Assembly: GCA_022508265.1 (NCBI GenBank)
Contig: JAFLVP010000001.1
Coordinates: forward strand, 94,363 to 158,362
DNA: 64,000 nucleotides
Direction of reading: 5' to 3'
DNA from: Clostridiales bacterium
GTDB taxonomy: Bacteria > Bacillota > Clostridia > Christensenellales > Borkfalkiaceae
Each line of letters begins with the position of its first letter. Within the stretch, counting starts at the first letter, position 1. The notes beneath the pieces were generated by a model that was given only the letters and a program-made list of their open reading frames with translations, was not told the DNA's origin and did not search any database. Below, piece after piece: positions 9,901 to 17,690 of the stretch. The position numbers were made by a program, and so were the translations under genes.

Positions 9901-11439
9901 CGCTCCCAACACGAGAGTCTTATTGCGTTTTCCAATATCAATTATTATTCGGGCAAGCTTTGCACCTTCCCCTCGCCCGACGCGCTCGCGTCAAGGGTAA
10001 GCTTTAAGTTTGTTGAAAACGGCGTGTACGAAAGAGGGCTTTCAAAGTGCAACAGGGCGGAGGCGGAGGCGCTCGTTACGGAAGTTATAGGGCGGCTCAA
10101 GGACGAAAAGCTCCGTCAAAACAGCATAGGGATAGTCACTTTCAGCACCCCGCAGCAGCTTTTAATTGAGAAAATGCTGACAAAAGCCATAATTGCAAAC
10201 AAGCTTGAGGAGGCGGCGTACGAGCGCGAAGAACCCGTATTTGTAAAAAATCTTGAAAACGTTCAGGGCGACGAAAGGGATATAATTCTCTTTTCAGTGT
10301 GCTACGGACCCGATAAGGGAGGCAAGGTTTCGCTCAATTTCGGACCTTTAAACCAAATCGGCGGTTGGCGCAGACTAAACGTCGCACTATCGCGTGCAAG
10401 GGAGGCAATGGTTGTGTTCTCATCGATGAGATATTCGGCAATAGACCTTTCGCGCACTGCCTCGCGCGGGGTTGCGGGGCTTAAAGCCTTTTTGGAATTT
10501 GCCGAAAAGGGCACGGCGAGCCTGCCCTCTTTAAAGAGCGAAATTGCGGGAAGCCAAACCATAAATAAATTTATTTCTGACGAGCTGAAAGCCTGCGGCT
10601 ACGAGTGCCGTTCGGGCGTAGGCGTTTCGGACTTCAAGATAGACGTTGCCGTTTCAGACCCCCTAAATAAAGGCAATTTCGTACTTGCAATTCTGACGGA
10701 CGGAACGAACAGGTTCTCCGTAAAAGACCGCACGGTTATGCAGATTCAAGCCTTAAAAAGGAGCGGCTGGAACGTTTATAAGCTTTATACTATTAACTTT
10801 TTCAACAACCCAAAGCGTGAAATCAAAAAGATAAAGGAGCTTTTGGATAAGCTCACGCAGAGGGAAGCGGCGGCTTTAAATTTCAAAAAGCCCTACCGCA
10901 CGGCAAGGCTCAAAAGAAAGGCGCAAAACCCCGCATATATTCTTTCGGGGGAGCACGACGGAGAAATTATGCGCGTCATAAGGCGGGTTGTGGAGGCGGA
11001 GGAGCCCATTTCCACACAGTTTTTAATTAAGCGCACGCTCTCCGTCTACGGCATAGCAAATTGCGGGAAAAGGCTTGAAAGAAAGCTGAAAAAGCTCATT
11101 GACGGATGCAAATTTTTAAGTTGTGAAATGATAGGCAATACCTATATATACCGCACGGAAAAGCACTTTAAGTTTAATAAATTCAGGGTGGAGGAGGACA
11201 CCTCACTGCGCTCCGCCGACACCGACTATACCCCGTTTGATATAATTTCGCTCGTAAAAGATATGCTTGCAAGCAAGGTAAGTATGTACTCGGACGAGCT
11301 CGCCCCCGCTCTTTTAAAGGAGCTCAAAGTACCCAAAGCAAGCGGAAAGCTCATAAAGCTTATAAATTCGTGTACCGAGGAGGGGATAAAAAGAGGCTTA
11401 TTTATCCGCAGTCCGTCGGACAGAATTTCACTTGCTTAA
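6913..11439 (+). CDS. DUF4011-type AAA/SF1 (Upf1-like) helicase with C-terminal MTES_1575-like endonuclease-fold segment and DUF3320-like tail
   Basis: RRLIDLSLKNNALHFRF N-terminus; GPPGTGKSQTITNIIANAL Walker A (7837-7860); MVIFDEASQIP Walker B (~9685); NVALSRAREAMVVFSS motif VI; DFKIDVAVSDP...RSGWNVYKLYTINFFNNP. ATG at 6913 preceded by agagga is preferred over 6886. Confidence 0.82.
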   Translation: MAEINEQYKFEQKISKEECWQRRLIDLSLKNNALHFRFWRDCLHIFSADISAFCASLENCNKYTLSITPSPEYAKFGDLSSKNSAELINLEMKSAKMRCYSPADGFEEVVSTLIRKARSGEEEAGTNTLYLALGFLKWRQSGDGEDKFAPIVLLPARLRRQKNLGIILEAGEECEVNSTLIEFLKKEYEIDLREANFKGLSPQQIISLFRAKTAHITGCIVYEDIYLAQFTFAKYAMWADIKNNINIFRKNPLVASLLDGKNRLSNNGVGDISEDGSDPSSILTPLPCDSTQFSAIAESAMGTTFVLHGPPGTGKSQTITNIIANALESGKRVLFVAQKQAALQVVKRRLEYIGLGEFCLELHSGKTANKGEIVRSIEDTLALSSDFDESAYFAAAEKFKEIRRTLIEPVYALHKKRRLGVSVCEGIENYLKNKGAPDILNIESSFYDGLTQRRLEECESMLIAAQAAAKECGGVYRSPFKGVNLTECDKKTRFSVLCSSNAVLTELKHLKNCLNIFLDAFNQKISRLTCKKLENLIAICKTLQEGSLCEFFDLGEEELHKFYNASLKYDGEIEAWFKRFKSFPDISKYLPEMQCEIKKWDENYRSSRTLLAVLKKINRCTNAPLQESEEFKWIKCAYGIERTKEELFSVGLSSAFTGFGGINRRKRAEFMRPLYEFHTLCFKTFKDYNANSFNGVCANYKDVLDPVISGLISAAERFTDCLREHLDIIKAEKVSADEDLFDYYTKKCSALIENIDMLPAWCKYKATESSLRGIGLTFIADAIESGKISGEQILSSFRRNIYRNFVQTSIAADECLCSFSAGVQDENASAFEKLLEEFYDLTRKKIRKSLISRLPINQAEGEIATEIANFQRKIKGNLRKFKLRELFYEIPALLKVVSPCVLMSPETVSKFLPADTELFDMVIFDEASQIPTCEAVPALARAKSAIIVGDPKQMPPTAFFAGTVQDGEYPEIEDLESVLDDCIALGIPEKHLVWHYRSQHESLIAFSNINYYSGKLCTFPSPDALASRVSFKFVENGVYERGLSKCNRAEAEALVTEVIGRLKDEKLRQNSIGIVTFSTPQQLLIEKMLTKAIIANKLEEAAYEREEPVFVKNLENVQGDERDIILFSVCYGPDKGGKVSLNFGPLNQIGGWRRLNVALSRAREAMVVFSSMRYSAIDLSRTASRGVAGLKAFLEFAEKGTASLPSLKSEIAGSQTINKFISDELKACGYECRSGVGVSDFKIDVAVSDPLNKGNFVLAILTDGTNRFSVKDRTVMQIQALKRSGWNVYKLYTINFFNNPKREIKKIKELLDKLTQREAAALNFKKPYRTARLKRKAQNPAYILSGEHDGEIMRVIRRVVEAEEPISTQFLIKRTLSVYGIANCGKRLERKLKKLIDGCKFLSCEMIGNTYIYRTEKHFKFNKFRVEEDTSLRSADTDYTPFDIISLVKDMLASKVSMYSDELAPALLKELKVPKASGKLIKLINSCTEEGIKRGLFIRSPSDRISLA

Positions 11440-11456
11440 ATATCCCAAAAAACTAC

Positions 11457-11490
11457 ATGCGCCCCAATGGTTGATTCCATTGGGGCGCAT
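11457..11490. terminator. Hairpin between convergent genes
   Basis: atgcgccccaatgg-ttgatt-ccattggggcgcat, 14 bp perfect stem. Confidence 0.7.
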
Positions 11491-11512
11491 ATATGCTGCA
11501 GTTATTGAGGTT

Positions 11513-12262
11513 TTATGGGTTTTCTAAGACGTCCGTCATATCGTATTTGCCGGCGGGTTTTCCTACTATCCATTTCGCCGCTTTAACAGCGCCTGCGGCA
11601 AAGACTTTTTTTGACCTCGCCGAGTGTGAGAGAGTTATAATTTCGTCCTCGCCTGCAAACAGTACCTCGTGTTCGCCCACGATGGTCCCGCCCCGCACCG
11701 CGTGAATACCTATCTCTTTTCCGCGCTTGCCTACTATGCCGTCGCGCCCGTTCAGATACTCCTTTTTATCCCCGAAAGCCGAGTTTGCGCCCTCCGCAAG
11801 CATTAAAGCCGTGCCCGAGGGTGCGTCCGCTTTCCTGTTGTGGTGCTTTTCGATTATCTCTATATCGAAATTCTCCCCGAGCGCCTCGGCGGTCTTTTTT
11901 ACGAGCTTTACAAGCAAATTCACCCCAAGCGAGAAATTCGCCGTCTTGAATACGGGAATTTTCTTTGCGCACCCGTCGATATAATCGAGCTGTTCGGTAG
12001 AATACCCCGTCGTAGCCAAAACGACGGGGATATTGTGCTCTATCGCCCACTCCATTTCGCTTTTTAAAACGGAGGGGGAGGAGAAGTCTATAATTGCGTC
12101 GGCGCTTTCTTTAATATCTTCAAAGCTCTTATATACCGGAACGCTCGCTTTGCCGCTTGAACCCGTATCCACGCCGCAGACTATTTCCGCCCCGTCCGTT
12201 GATAAAAGCTCGAAAACATTTTGTCCCATTTTGCCGCATATGCCGCATATTATAATTTTCAT
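11513..12262 (-). CDS. dapB: 4-hydroxy-tetrahydrodipicolinate reductase
   Basis: KIIICGICGKMGQ; IIDFSSPS; VVLATTGYS; EIIEKHHNRKADAPSGTAL. Confidence 0.95.
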   Translation of the reverse strand: MKIIICGICGKMGQNVFELLSTDGAEIVCGVDTGSSGKASVPVYKSFEDIKESADAIIDFSSPSVLKSEMEWAIEHNIPVVLATTGYSTEQLDYIDGCAKKIPVFKTANFSLGVNLLVKLVKKTAEALGENFDIEIIEKHHNRKADAPSGTALMLAEGANSAFGDKKEYLNGRDGIVGKRGKEIGIHAVRGGTIVGEHEVLFAGEDEIITLSHSARSKKVFAAGAVKAAKWIVGKPAGKYDMTDVLENP

Positions 12263-13146
12263 ACGGTTTTCAACCCCAAATTTTTCATTGCGTTCAATAA
12301 AATCGCCTTGTTTTTATCTTCGAGCCCGGTCAGGGGGGAGCGTGGAGCGCCAACGTCAAAACCCAAATAATTGCAAGCCGCTTTCACGGGGATAGGGTTT
12401 ACTTCCGAAAAGCAAGCGTAAGTTAAGGGAAGTAATTTGTCCTCAACCTCGTTGGCGTCTTTGAGATTGTTTTGCTTTATGAGTGTGTAAACCTTTTTGA
12501 CAAGCTCGGGTGCGATATTCGAAACGACCGAGATAACTCCCGCGCCGCCCACTGCAAGTATGGGAAGATTTAGCGCGTCCTCGCCCGAATACAGGTCGCA
12601 TTTTCCGCGAATTCTGCGCATAATTTCGCAGACCTGCGCCATATTTCCGCTCGCCTCTTTAATTCCCGCCATATTGGGGATATCCGCAAGCCTTTCAGCA
12701 GTTTCGGGCAGGATGTTTACCCCCGTGCGCGAGGGCACGTTGTATGCGATTACGGGAATACTTACCGCGTTGCAAATTTCTTTATAGTATACGTAAAGCC
12801 CTTCCTGTGTGCACTTGTTGTAGTAGGGGGTAACCGCAAGAACGCCGTCCGCGCCCAGATTTTGCGCCGTTTTTGAGGCGGCTACTGCCTTTTTAGTGTC
12901 GTTGCTGCCAGTGCCGACAATAATTTTAACCCGCCCGTTCGCTTTTTTTACCGTATATTTTATGACCTCGGTCTTTTCGTCCTCTGTCATGGTTGAGGGC
13001 TCGCCCGTCGTGCCTAAAATTACGAGCGCGTCAACCCCGCCCGCAATCTGAAATTCAATCAGCCTGCCAAGTTCAACCGAATTTACGCCGTTACTGTCAA
13101 ACGGCGTTATCATGGCGGTTGCAACGCCATTAAAAAAGTTAATCAT
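12259..13146 (-). CDS. dapA: 4-hydroxy-tetrahydrodipicolinate synthase
   Basis: GVATAMITPF; ALVILGTTGEPSTMT; VIAYNVPSRTGVNI; GIKEASGN; LYSGEDAL. Overlaps dapB by 4 nt. Confidence 0.95.
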   Translation of the reverse strand: MINFFNGVATAMITPFDSNGVNSVELGRLIEFQIAGGVDALVILGTTGEPSTMTEDEKTEVIKYTVKKANGRVKIIVGTGSNDTKKAVAASKTAQNLGADGVLAVTPYYNKCTQEGLYVYYKEICNAVSIPVIAYNVPSRTGVNILPETAERLADIPNMAGIKEASGNMAQVCEIMRRIRGKCDLYSGEDALNLPILAVGGAGVISVVSNIAPELVKKVYTLIKQNNLKDANEVEDKLLPLTYACFSEVNPIPVKAACNYLGFDVGAPRSPLTGLEDKNKAILLNAMKNLGLKTV

Positions 13147-14236
13147 TTAAATCCCCTTTTTCAGTAATAAATCCTTTCGAAACCAAAAGTTCGGCAAGAA
13201 GTACTGCGCCGCCCGCCGCTCCGCGTACGGTGTTGTGCGACAGACCTATAAATTTCCAATCGAACACGCTGTCCTCCCGCAGCCTGCCCGCGCTTACCGC
13301 CATGCCCTGCTCCAAATTTCTGTCAAGGCGGGGCTGGGGTCTGTCGTCCTCGTCGAAATAGTGTATAAGTTGCTTGGGTGCGGAGTGCAGCTTAAGCCTT
13401 TGAGGCTCGCCCGAGTACTCCTTCCAAGCCTGCAAAATCTGCTCTTTTGCGGGCTTATTTTCAAAGCTTACAAAACAAGCCGCCGTATGCCCGTCGGAAA
13501 CGGGAACTCTGAGGCACTGCGCCGAAATTGCAGGGGAGGCGGCGGAAACAATCTCGCCGCCGCGCACCGTACCCCAAATTTTAAGGGGTTCTTGCCGGCT
13601 CTTTTCCTCCTCGCCTCCGATATAGGGAATTATATTGTCATAAATTTCGGGCATCGTTTCAAAAGTTGCGCCCGCACCCGATATAGCCTGATAGGTGCAC
13701 ACGGCAACCTCTTTAATGCCGAATTCTTTCAAAGGATGCAAGAGGGGCACGTAGGATTGCAGAGAACAGTTGCTCTTTACTGCAATAAAACCCCGCTTTG
13801 TTCCAAGACGCTTGCGCTGAAAGTTTATAACTTCGAGGTGGTCGGCGTTTACTTCGGGAATAATCATGGGTACGTCGGGAGTAAATCTGTGCGCCGAATT
13901 GTTGGAAACGACGGGGCACTCCGATTTTGCGTACGCATATTCAAGCTCTTTGAGCTTATCCTTCGGCATATTTACCGCGCAGAACACGAAATCGCACTTC
14001 GAGGCAATTTTTTGTCTGTCTGCCTCTGCGTCCAGAACGGGAATATTTGCAAATTTTTCGGGCACAGGTTCGGAAAAATTCCATTTTTTTACGGCGTTTT
14101 TATAGCTCTTCCCCGCAGAAGAGGGCGACGCCGCAAGACATACGACGTTGAAAAGGGGATGGTCCTTTAAAAGAAGCAGAAATCTCTGCCCCACCGTACC
14201 TGTTGCGCCTATGACGCCTACGTCAAGCTTTTTCAT
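13139..14236 (-). CDS. asd: Aspartate-semialdehyde dehydrogenase (archaeal/fungal-like type)
   Basis: VGVIGATGTVGQRFLLLLKDHP; VSNNSAHR; KSNCSLQSY active-site Cys; RVPVSDGHTA. Overlaps dapA by 8 nt. Confidence 0.88.
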   Translation of the reverse strand: MKKLDVGVIGATGTVGQRFLLLLKDHPLFNVVCLAASPSSAGKSYKNAVKKWNFSEPVPEKFANIPVLDAEADRQKIASKCDFVFCAVNMPKDKLKELEYAYAKSECPVVSNNSAHRFTPDVPMIIPEVNADHLEVINFQRKRLGTKRGFIAVKSNCSLQSYVPLLHPLKEFGIKEVAVCTYQAISGAGATFETMPEIYDNIIPYIGGEEEKSRQEPLKIWGTVRGGEIVSAASPAISAQCLRVPVSDGHTAACFVSFENKPAKEQILQAWKEYSGEPQRLKLHSAPKQLIHYFDEDDRPQPRLDRNLEQGMAVSAGRLREDSVFDWKFIGLSHNTVRGAAGGAVLLAELLVSKGFITEKGDLND

Positions 14237-14351
14237 AATTTCATCTCCGAATTATAATGTAAAGAAAAAGACCTTTATAACCAAATTTTTAAAATTTGAA
14301 AAATTAACAGCATAAAGGTTACAATTTTTGTGAACTTGATATAAAAAGTGT

Positions 14352-14380
14352 TTGACAACTATTACGGTTTTTTGTAAAAT
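14352..14380 (+). promoter_or_regulatory. Sigma-70-type promoter TTGACA-N17-TAAAAT
   Basis: TTGACA 14352-14357, 17 nt spacer, TAAAAT 14375-14380, 74 nt before the ATG at 14454. Confidence 0.7.
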
Positions 14381-14396
14381 AGTTCAGTACAACTAT
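14379..14396. promoter_or_regulatory. Operator-like inverted repeat ATAGTT-CAGTAC-AACTAT overlapping predicted start of transcription
   Basis: 6 bp arms; another AACTAT half-site lies at 14357-14362 inside the promoter. Confidence 0.4.
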
Positions 14397-14453
14397 CACT
14401 GTGTGGGTTGTAAATATATACTTGGCGCACTTGGGCGCAATCGAGAGCAGACT

Positions 14454-17141
14454 ATGGCTTACAAAAAAGTTAAATCTCTATTATTGATAATTCTTTCCTG
14501 CCTTATGGCGGTGTGTATCTTTACGGCGCTACTGCCCATAAAGACCGCAGCGGCGGACAGGTCGGTAACTATTAACGGTTCGAGTATATTCTATACCTCG
14601 GGCGATTATGCTGCCGTCTGGGCACACGAAGAGGAGTACGACGAGGAATTGGAAGCCCCCGAATATTATACTATGTTCGTTCTGTGGGACAGTACCAGCT
14701 CGATAAATTACAGAAAGCACCTCGCGTACAGCTGGATAGAAAACGATGCCGACGAGAGCTGGGATAAAGCTACCGACACTTCTTCCGACGACGAAGAAGG
14801 CGATGGCGAGACCGAAGCAACTCCCGTAATTGCCGAGCTCACTCCCAAGGCGGGCTGGTTCAATATGGAGATAGGCTTTGAGAGCTATAACTTCAAAAAG
14901 TTTATCATAACCTTTGAAAGTCAGCAGTACGTTCAGACCAAGGACGGCAAGACCTCAAACTACGTAATTTTCTATCCCAACGAAGACAATACCGGCGTAA
15001 GAGCGGTCATAAGCGGCAACGTTGAAGACGCTCCCTCGGGCGACGAGGCGGTGCTCGACGGACACATCACTATTGAGTTTACCGAGGCTATTCAGGGCGG
15101 ATACAAGGTTCTTGTCTCGGATAAAGACGGACATACCGCAACCGGCGAATTTGAAAACGTCGGTTACACCTATTCGAGATATTCCTCGTCTACGACGACG
15201 CCCGTAACGCCTCTCTCTTTCAAAGCCGAATTCGAAGAAAAGGACGAGGACGGCGAGTCGGAGGACGGCGAGACCTACGACAACGACAGAGCGCGCATGG
15301 TTTTGTACCGCCTCAACGGACAGAGCTTCAGAATAGGTACCTATAAAAAAGCAGAAGTCTTCGACGAGGACGGTGAGGTCAAAGTTGTAGACTTTGAAAA
15401 GAATTACAGAAAATTCTATGTGTTAAACGGTAGGGAGTACGTAAGATGTAACGACCCCGTACCCAACAAGGATGTAACTTATTACAATTACACCCACGGC
15501 ACAACGGAGGAAGACGGACACCGCAGGGGCGGTACCGTAAACGACAACGCTCCCCCCGTAATCTGCTTCAGCACAGGCATTTCCCACGTGGGAATCGGCA
15601 AAGAGCTTCCCTTCGACTATCAGCTTATCGACGTCTTGGCGTCCTCACCCAGTGCCGACACATATTATTATATGCTTACGGACGCGCAAGTGAACGACCC
15701 CGATTTCAACCCCGACAATTGCGCGAAAAAAAATCTCTTCCGCCTGGTTACGGACAGCGACAACCAGTATATGGAGCCGCACGCAAACCACTACGCTCCC
15801 AACGAAAATGAAGTAGGCGCATACGACGGGGAAAACTTCAAGGTCGTTGCGGCAGTAAAGGTTTATCTCAAGCTCTACGATACGAGAACGGAAAGTATAA
15901 ACCAGACCACCTATGTGCTTTTGGATTGGTTCGTGAACGAAAACAACCTTGTCACGGTAAAAAATCTCGAAGGCAAGGACAACAAATTTATTGCAGTAGC
16001 TAACGACGAAATCGGTGTTTCCTTTGCATATACCAAGAACGGCGAAAGCAACACCGAAGATCAGGATTGGAAGGATATCTTAGCCGCTTATCAGGAACTC
16101 GTTGACGAGGCGGCAAAGGACCTTAAAGCGGGCAGCAAGAACTATTTCTATCTTCCAGCACTTGACAATATCGAGTACGGCGACGGCAAGACGGGAAGTC
16201 TTTTAGCCGACAACGTAACCGCGTACACCGATTTGAGCTTCAACGTTTACTATAACAACGGCTCCAACGGCAACACCACAACTCAAAAGAGCAACGCACT
16301 CTCGATTAACCTTACCAAGGCCGGCAGATATATCTTCACGATATACGCAACCGACAAGAACAGCAATCCCATGTATTATTATAAGAAAGAGGGAGCGGAG
16401 AACGAGAAGAAGACCTTCACCGCTTCGAATATATGGAGTATGCGCGAGAGCAAGAAGAACACCGAATACGAGAACACGAAGGACTTTCTGCCCTGGTTCA
16501 CTTTCAACGTAGAGGCCGCCGAGATTGAAATCGAAGACCCCGGCGAGCGCGAGGCAGCGTTCGTAGGCACCAAATATACGTCTATATCCTTTGACATAAA
16601 CGCCGTTTCATATGAGCGCAAGTACGAGCTGTACCGCTTCGACAACGACATTTATTACAAGGACAACGGCGAGGCATTGACCTACGAGCAGTTTATGAAG
16701 CTCAAGGGCGAGTACCTTGACGAAAACGGAGAGAATTACCATCCCGAGTGGTTTACTGAAATTCCCGCGGCAAACTCGCTTACGGCGGGCTCCGACGAAT
16801 ATGACGAATTCTATAAATACGGTTGGAACAACTCATCTCCCGAGTTCGTACCGCAGGACGCAAACACTTTCTACGTTGTAAAGCTTACGGTAACAAGTAC
16901 AGTGGACAACCTCGAACCCAAGACGGCGTACATGGGAATAAGCGCTTCGGCAAAGATAAGCGCGCTCCAGGGCGAGGACACCTGGCTGCAGGACAATATG
17001 ACCTCAATTATACTGCTTTCAATCGCAGGCGCGTCGCTCATCGGCATAATTCTTCTTCTCGTCATCAAACCCAAGGACAAGGGCGACATAGACGAACAGT
17101 TCGAAGTTGAAAAACCCAATAAAAAAGCAAAAAATAAATAA
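14454..17141 (+). CDS. Secreted, C-terminally membrane-anchored acidic surface protein of unknown function
   Basis: Signal peptide MAYKKVKSLLLIILSCLMAVCIFTALLPIKTAAA; C-terminal TM SIILLSIAGASLIGIILLLVIKPK plus charged tail; Asp/Glu/Tyr/Asn-rich extracellular region. Confidence 0.75.
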   Translation: MAYKKVKSLLLIILSCLMAVCIFTALLPIKTAAADRSVTINGSSIFYTSGDYAAVWAHEEEYDEELEAPEYYTMFVLWDSTSSINYRKHLAYSWIENDADESWDKATDTSSDDEEGDGETEATPVIAELTPKAGWFNMEIGFESYNFKKFIITFESQQYVQTKDGKTSNYVIFYPNEDNTGVRAVISGNVEDAPSGDEAVLDGHITIEFTEAIQGGYKVLVSDKDGHTATGEFENVGYTYSRYSSSTTTPVTPLSFKAEFEEKDEDGESEDGETYDNDRARMVLYRLNGQSFRIGTYKKAEVFDEDGEVKVVDFEKNYRKFYVLNGREYVRCNDPVPNKDVTYYNYTHGTTEEDGHRRGGTVNDNAPPVICFSTGISHVGIGKELPFDYQLIDVLASSPSADTYYYMLTDAQVNDPDFNPDNCAKKNLFRLVTDSDNQYMEPHANHYAPNENEVGAYDGENFKVVAAVKVYLKLYDTRTESINQTTYVLLDWFVNENNLVTVKNLEGKDNKFIAVANDEIGVSFAYTKNGESNTEDQDWKDILAAYQELVDEAAKDLKAGSKNYFYLPALDNIEYGDGKTGSLLADNVTAYTDLSFNVYYNNGSNGNTTTQKSNALSINLTKAGRYIFTIYATDKNSNPMYYYKKEGAENEKKTFTASNIWSMRESKKNTEYENTKDFLPWFTFNVEAAEIEIEDPGEREAAFVGTKYTSISFDINAVSYERKYELYRFDNDIYYKDNGEALTYEQFMKLKGEYLDENGENYHPEWFTEIPAANSLTAGSDEYDEFYKYGWNNSSPEFVPQDANTFYVVKLTVTSTVDNLEPKTAYMGISASAKISALQGEDTWLQDNMTSIILLSIAGASLIGIILLLVIKPKDKGDIDEQFEVEKPNKKAKNK

Positions 17142-17145
17142 TGTA

Positions 17146-17170
17146 AAAGGCGGGGTAAGTCCCCGCCTTT
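17146..17170 (+). terminator. Intrinsic terminator after surface protein gene
   Basis: aaaggcgggg-taagt-ccccgccttt followed by attta. Confidence 0.75.
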
Positions 17171-17178
17171 ATTTATGA

Positions 17179-17208
17179 TACCGCCCCCGCGTACCCGCGG
17201 GGGCGGTA
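17179..17208. terminator. Second, immediately adjacent GC-rich hairpin
   Basis: taccgcccccgcg-tacc-cgcgggggcggta, 13 bp perfect stem followed by tttaattt. Confidence 0.6.
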
Positions 17209-17267
17209 TTTAATTTAAATTTAAAAATGCGCCTTTAAAGAAAGTTTTTAAAAAATTATAAAAAGCG

Positions 17268-17296
17268 TTGACAAATCATATAATATATATTATTAT
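17268..17296 (+). promoter_or_regulatory. Promoter TTGACA-N17-TATTAT of the arsR-type/P-type ATPase operon
   Basis: TTGACA 17268-17273, 17 nt spacer, TATTAT 17291-17296. Confidence 0.75.
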
Positions 17297-17305
17297 GTTA
17301 TTATC

Positions 17306-17325
17306 ATATGAATAATAGTTCATAT
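17306..17325. promoter_or_regulatory. SmtB/ArsR-type operator
   Basis: ATATGAA-taatag-TTCATAT inverted repeat at the expected transcription start; matches the known SmtB/ArsR-family 12-2-12 operator style (ATATGAAC...TTCATAT). Confidence 0.7.
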
Positions 17326-17342
17326 ATAAGGAAAGTACAGAA

Positions 17343-17690
17343 ATGGATATCAATCAGGAAGATTTACACGAGGCGCGTGTTAAGACGGTGGTTTCATCGA
17401 TGCCGTCGGATGGCGCAATTTCGGAAATGGGCGCAAGATTTAAAGTTATAAGCGAGCCCTCCCGCCTTAAAATACTGCTCGCACTTTCCGCGGGTGAATT
17501 GTGCGTAGAACACATTACCGAGGCGGTTGGAGGCAATCAGAGCGCCGTTTCGCACCAGCTTCGCACTCTTAAAGACAACCGCATAGTAAAGTGCCGCAGA
17601 GAGGGCAAAAAGGTGTTGTATTCAATCTCCGACGGGCATATTCTGACCATGATTGAAATGGCAAAGGAGCACTTGGACTGCAATGATTAA
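17343..17690 (+). CDS. ArsR/SmtB family metal-responsive transcriptional repressor
   Basis: FKVISEPSRLKILLALSAGELCVEHITEAVGGNQSAVSHQLRTLKDNRIVKCRREGKKVLYSI winged helix-turn-helix. Confidence 0.92.
   Translation: MDINQEDLHEARVKTVVSSMPSDGAISEMGARFKVISEPSRLKILLALSAGELCVEHITEAVGGNQSAVSHQLRTLKDNRIVKCRREGKKVLYSISDGHILTMIEMAKEHLDCND

Noticed and set aside
6174-10000. Various 60-195 aa ORFs inside or antisense to the helicase genes (e.g. 7575..8126 -, 7684..8268 -)
   Set aside because: Overlap strongly supported helicase coding sequence; no domain features.
13235-14170. 311 aa + strand ORF
   Set aside because: Antisense to asd, which has clear family motifs; the + translation has no recognisable domain.
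14237-14351. Lysine riboswitch upstream of asd-dapA-dapB
   Set aside because: The gap is short and AT-rich; I could not recognise a riboswitch core by eye. A covariance-model search would be needed.
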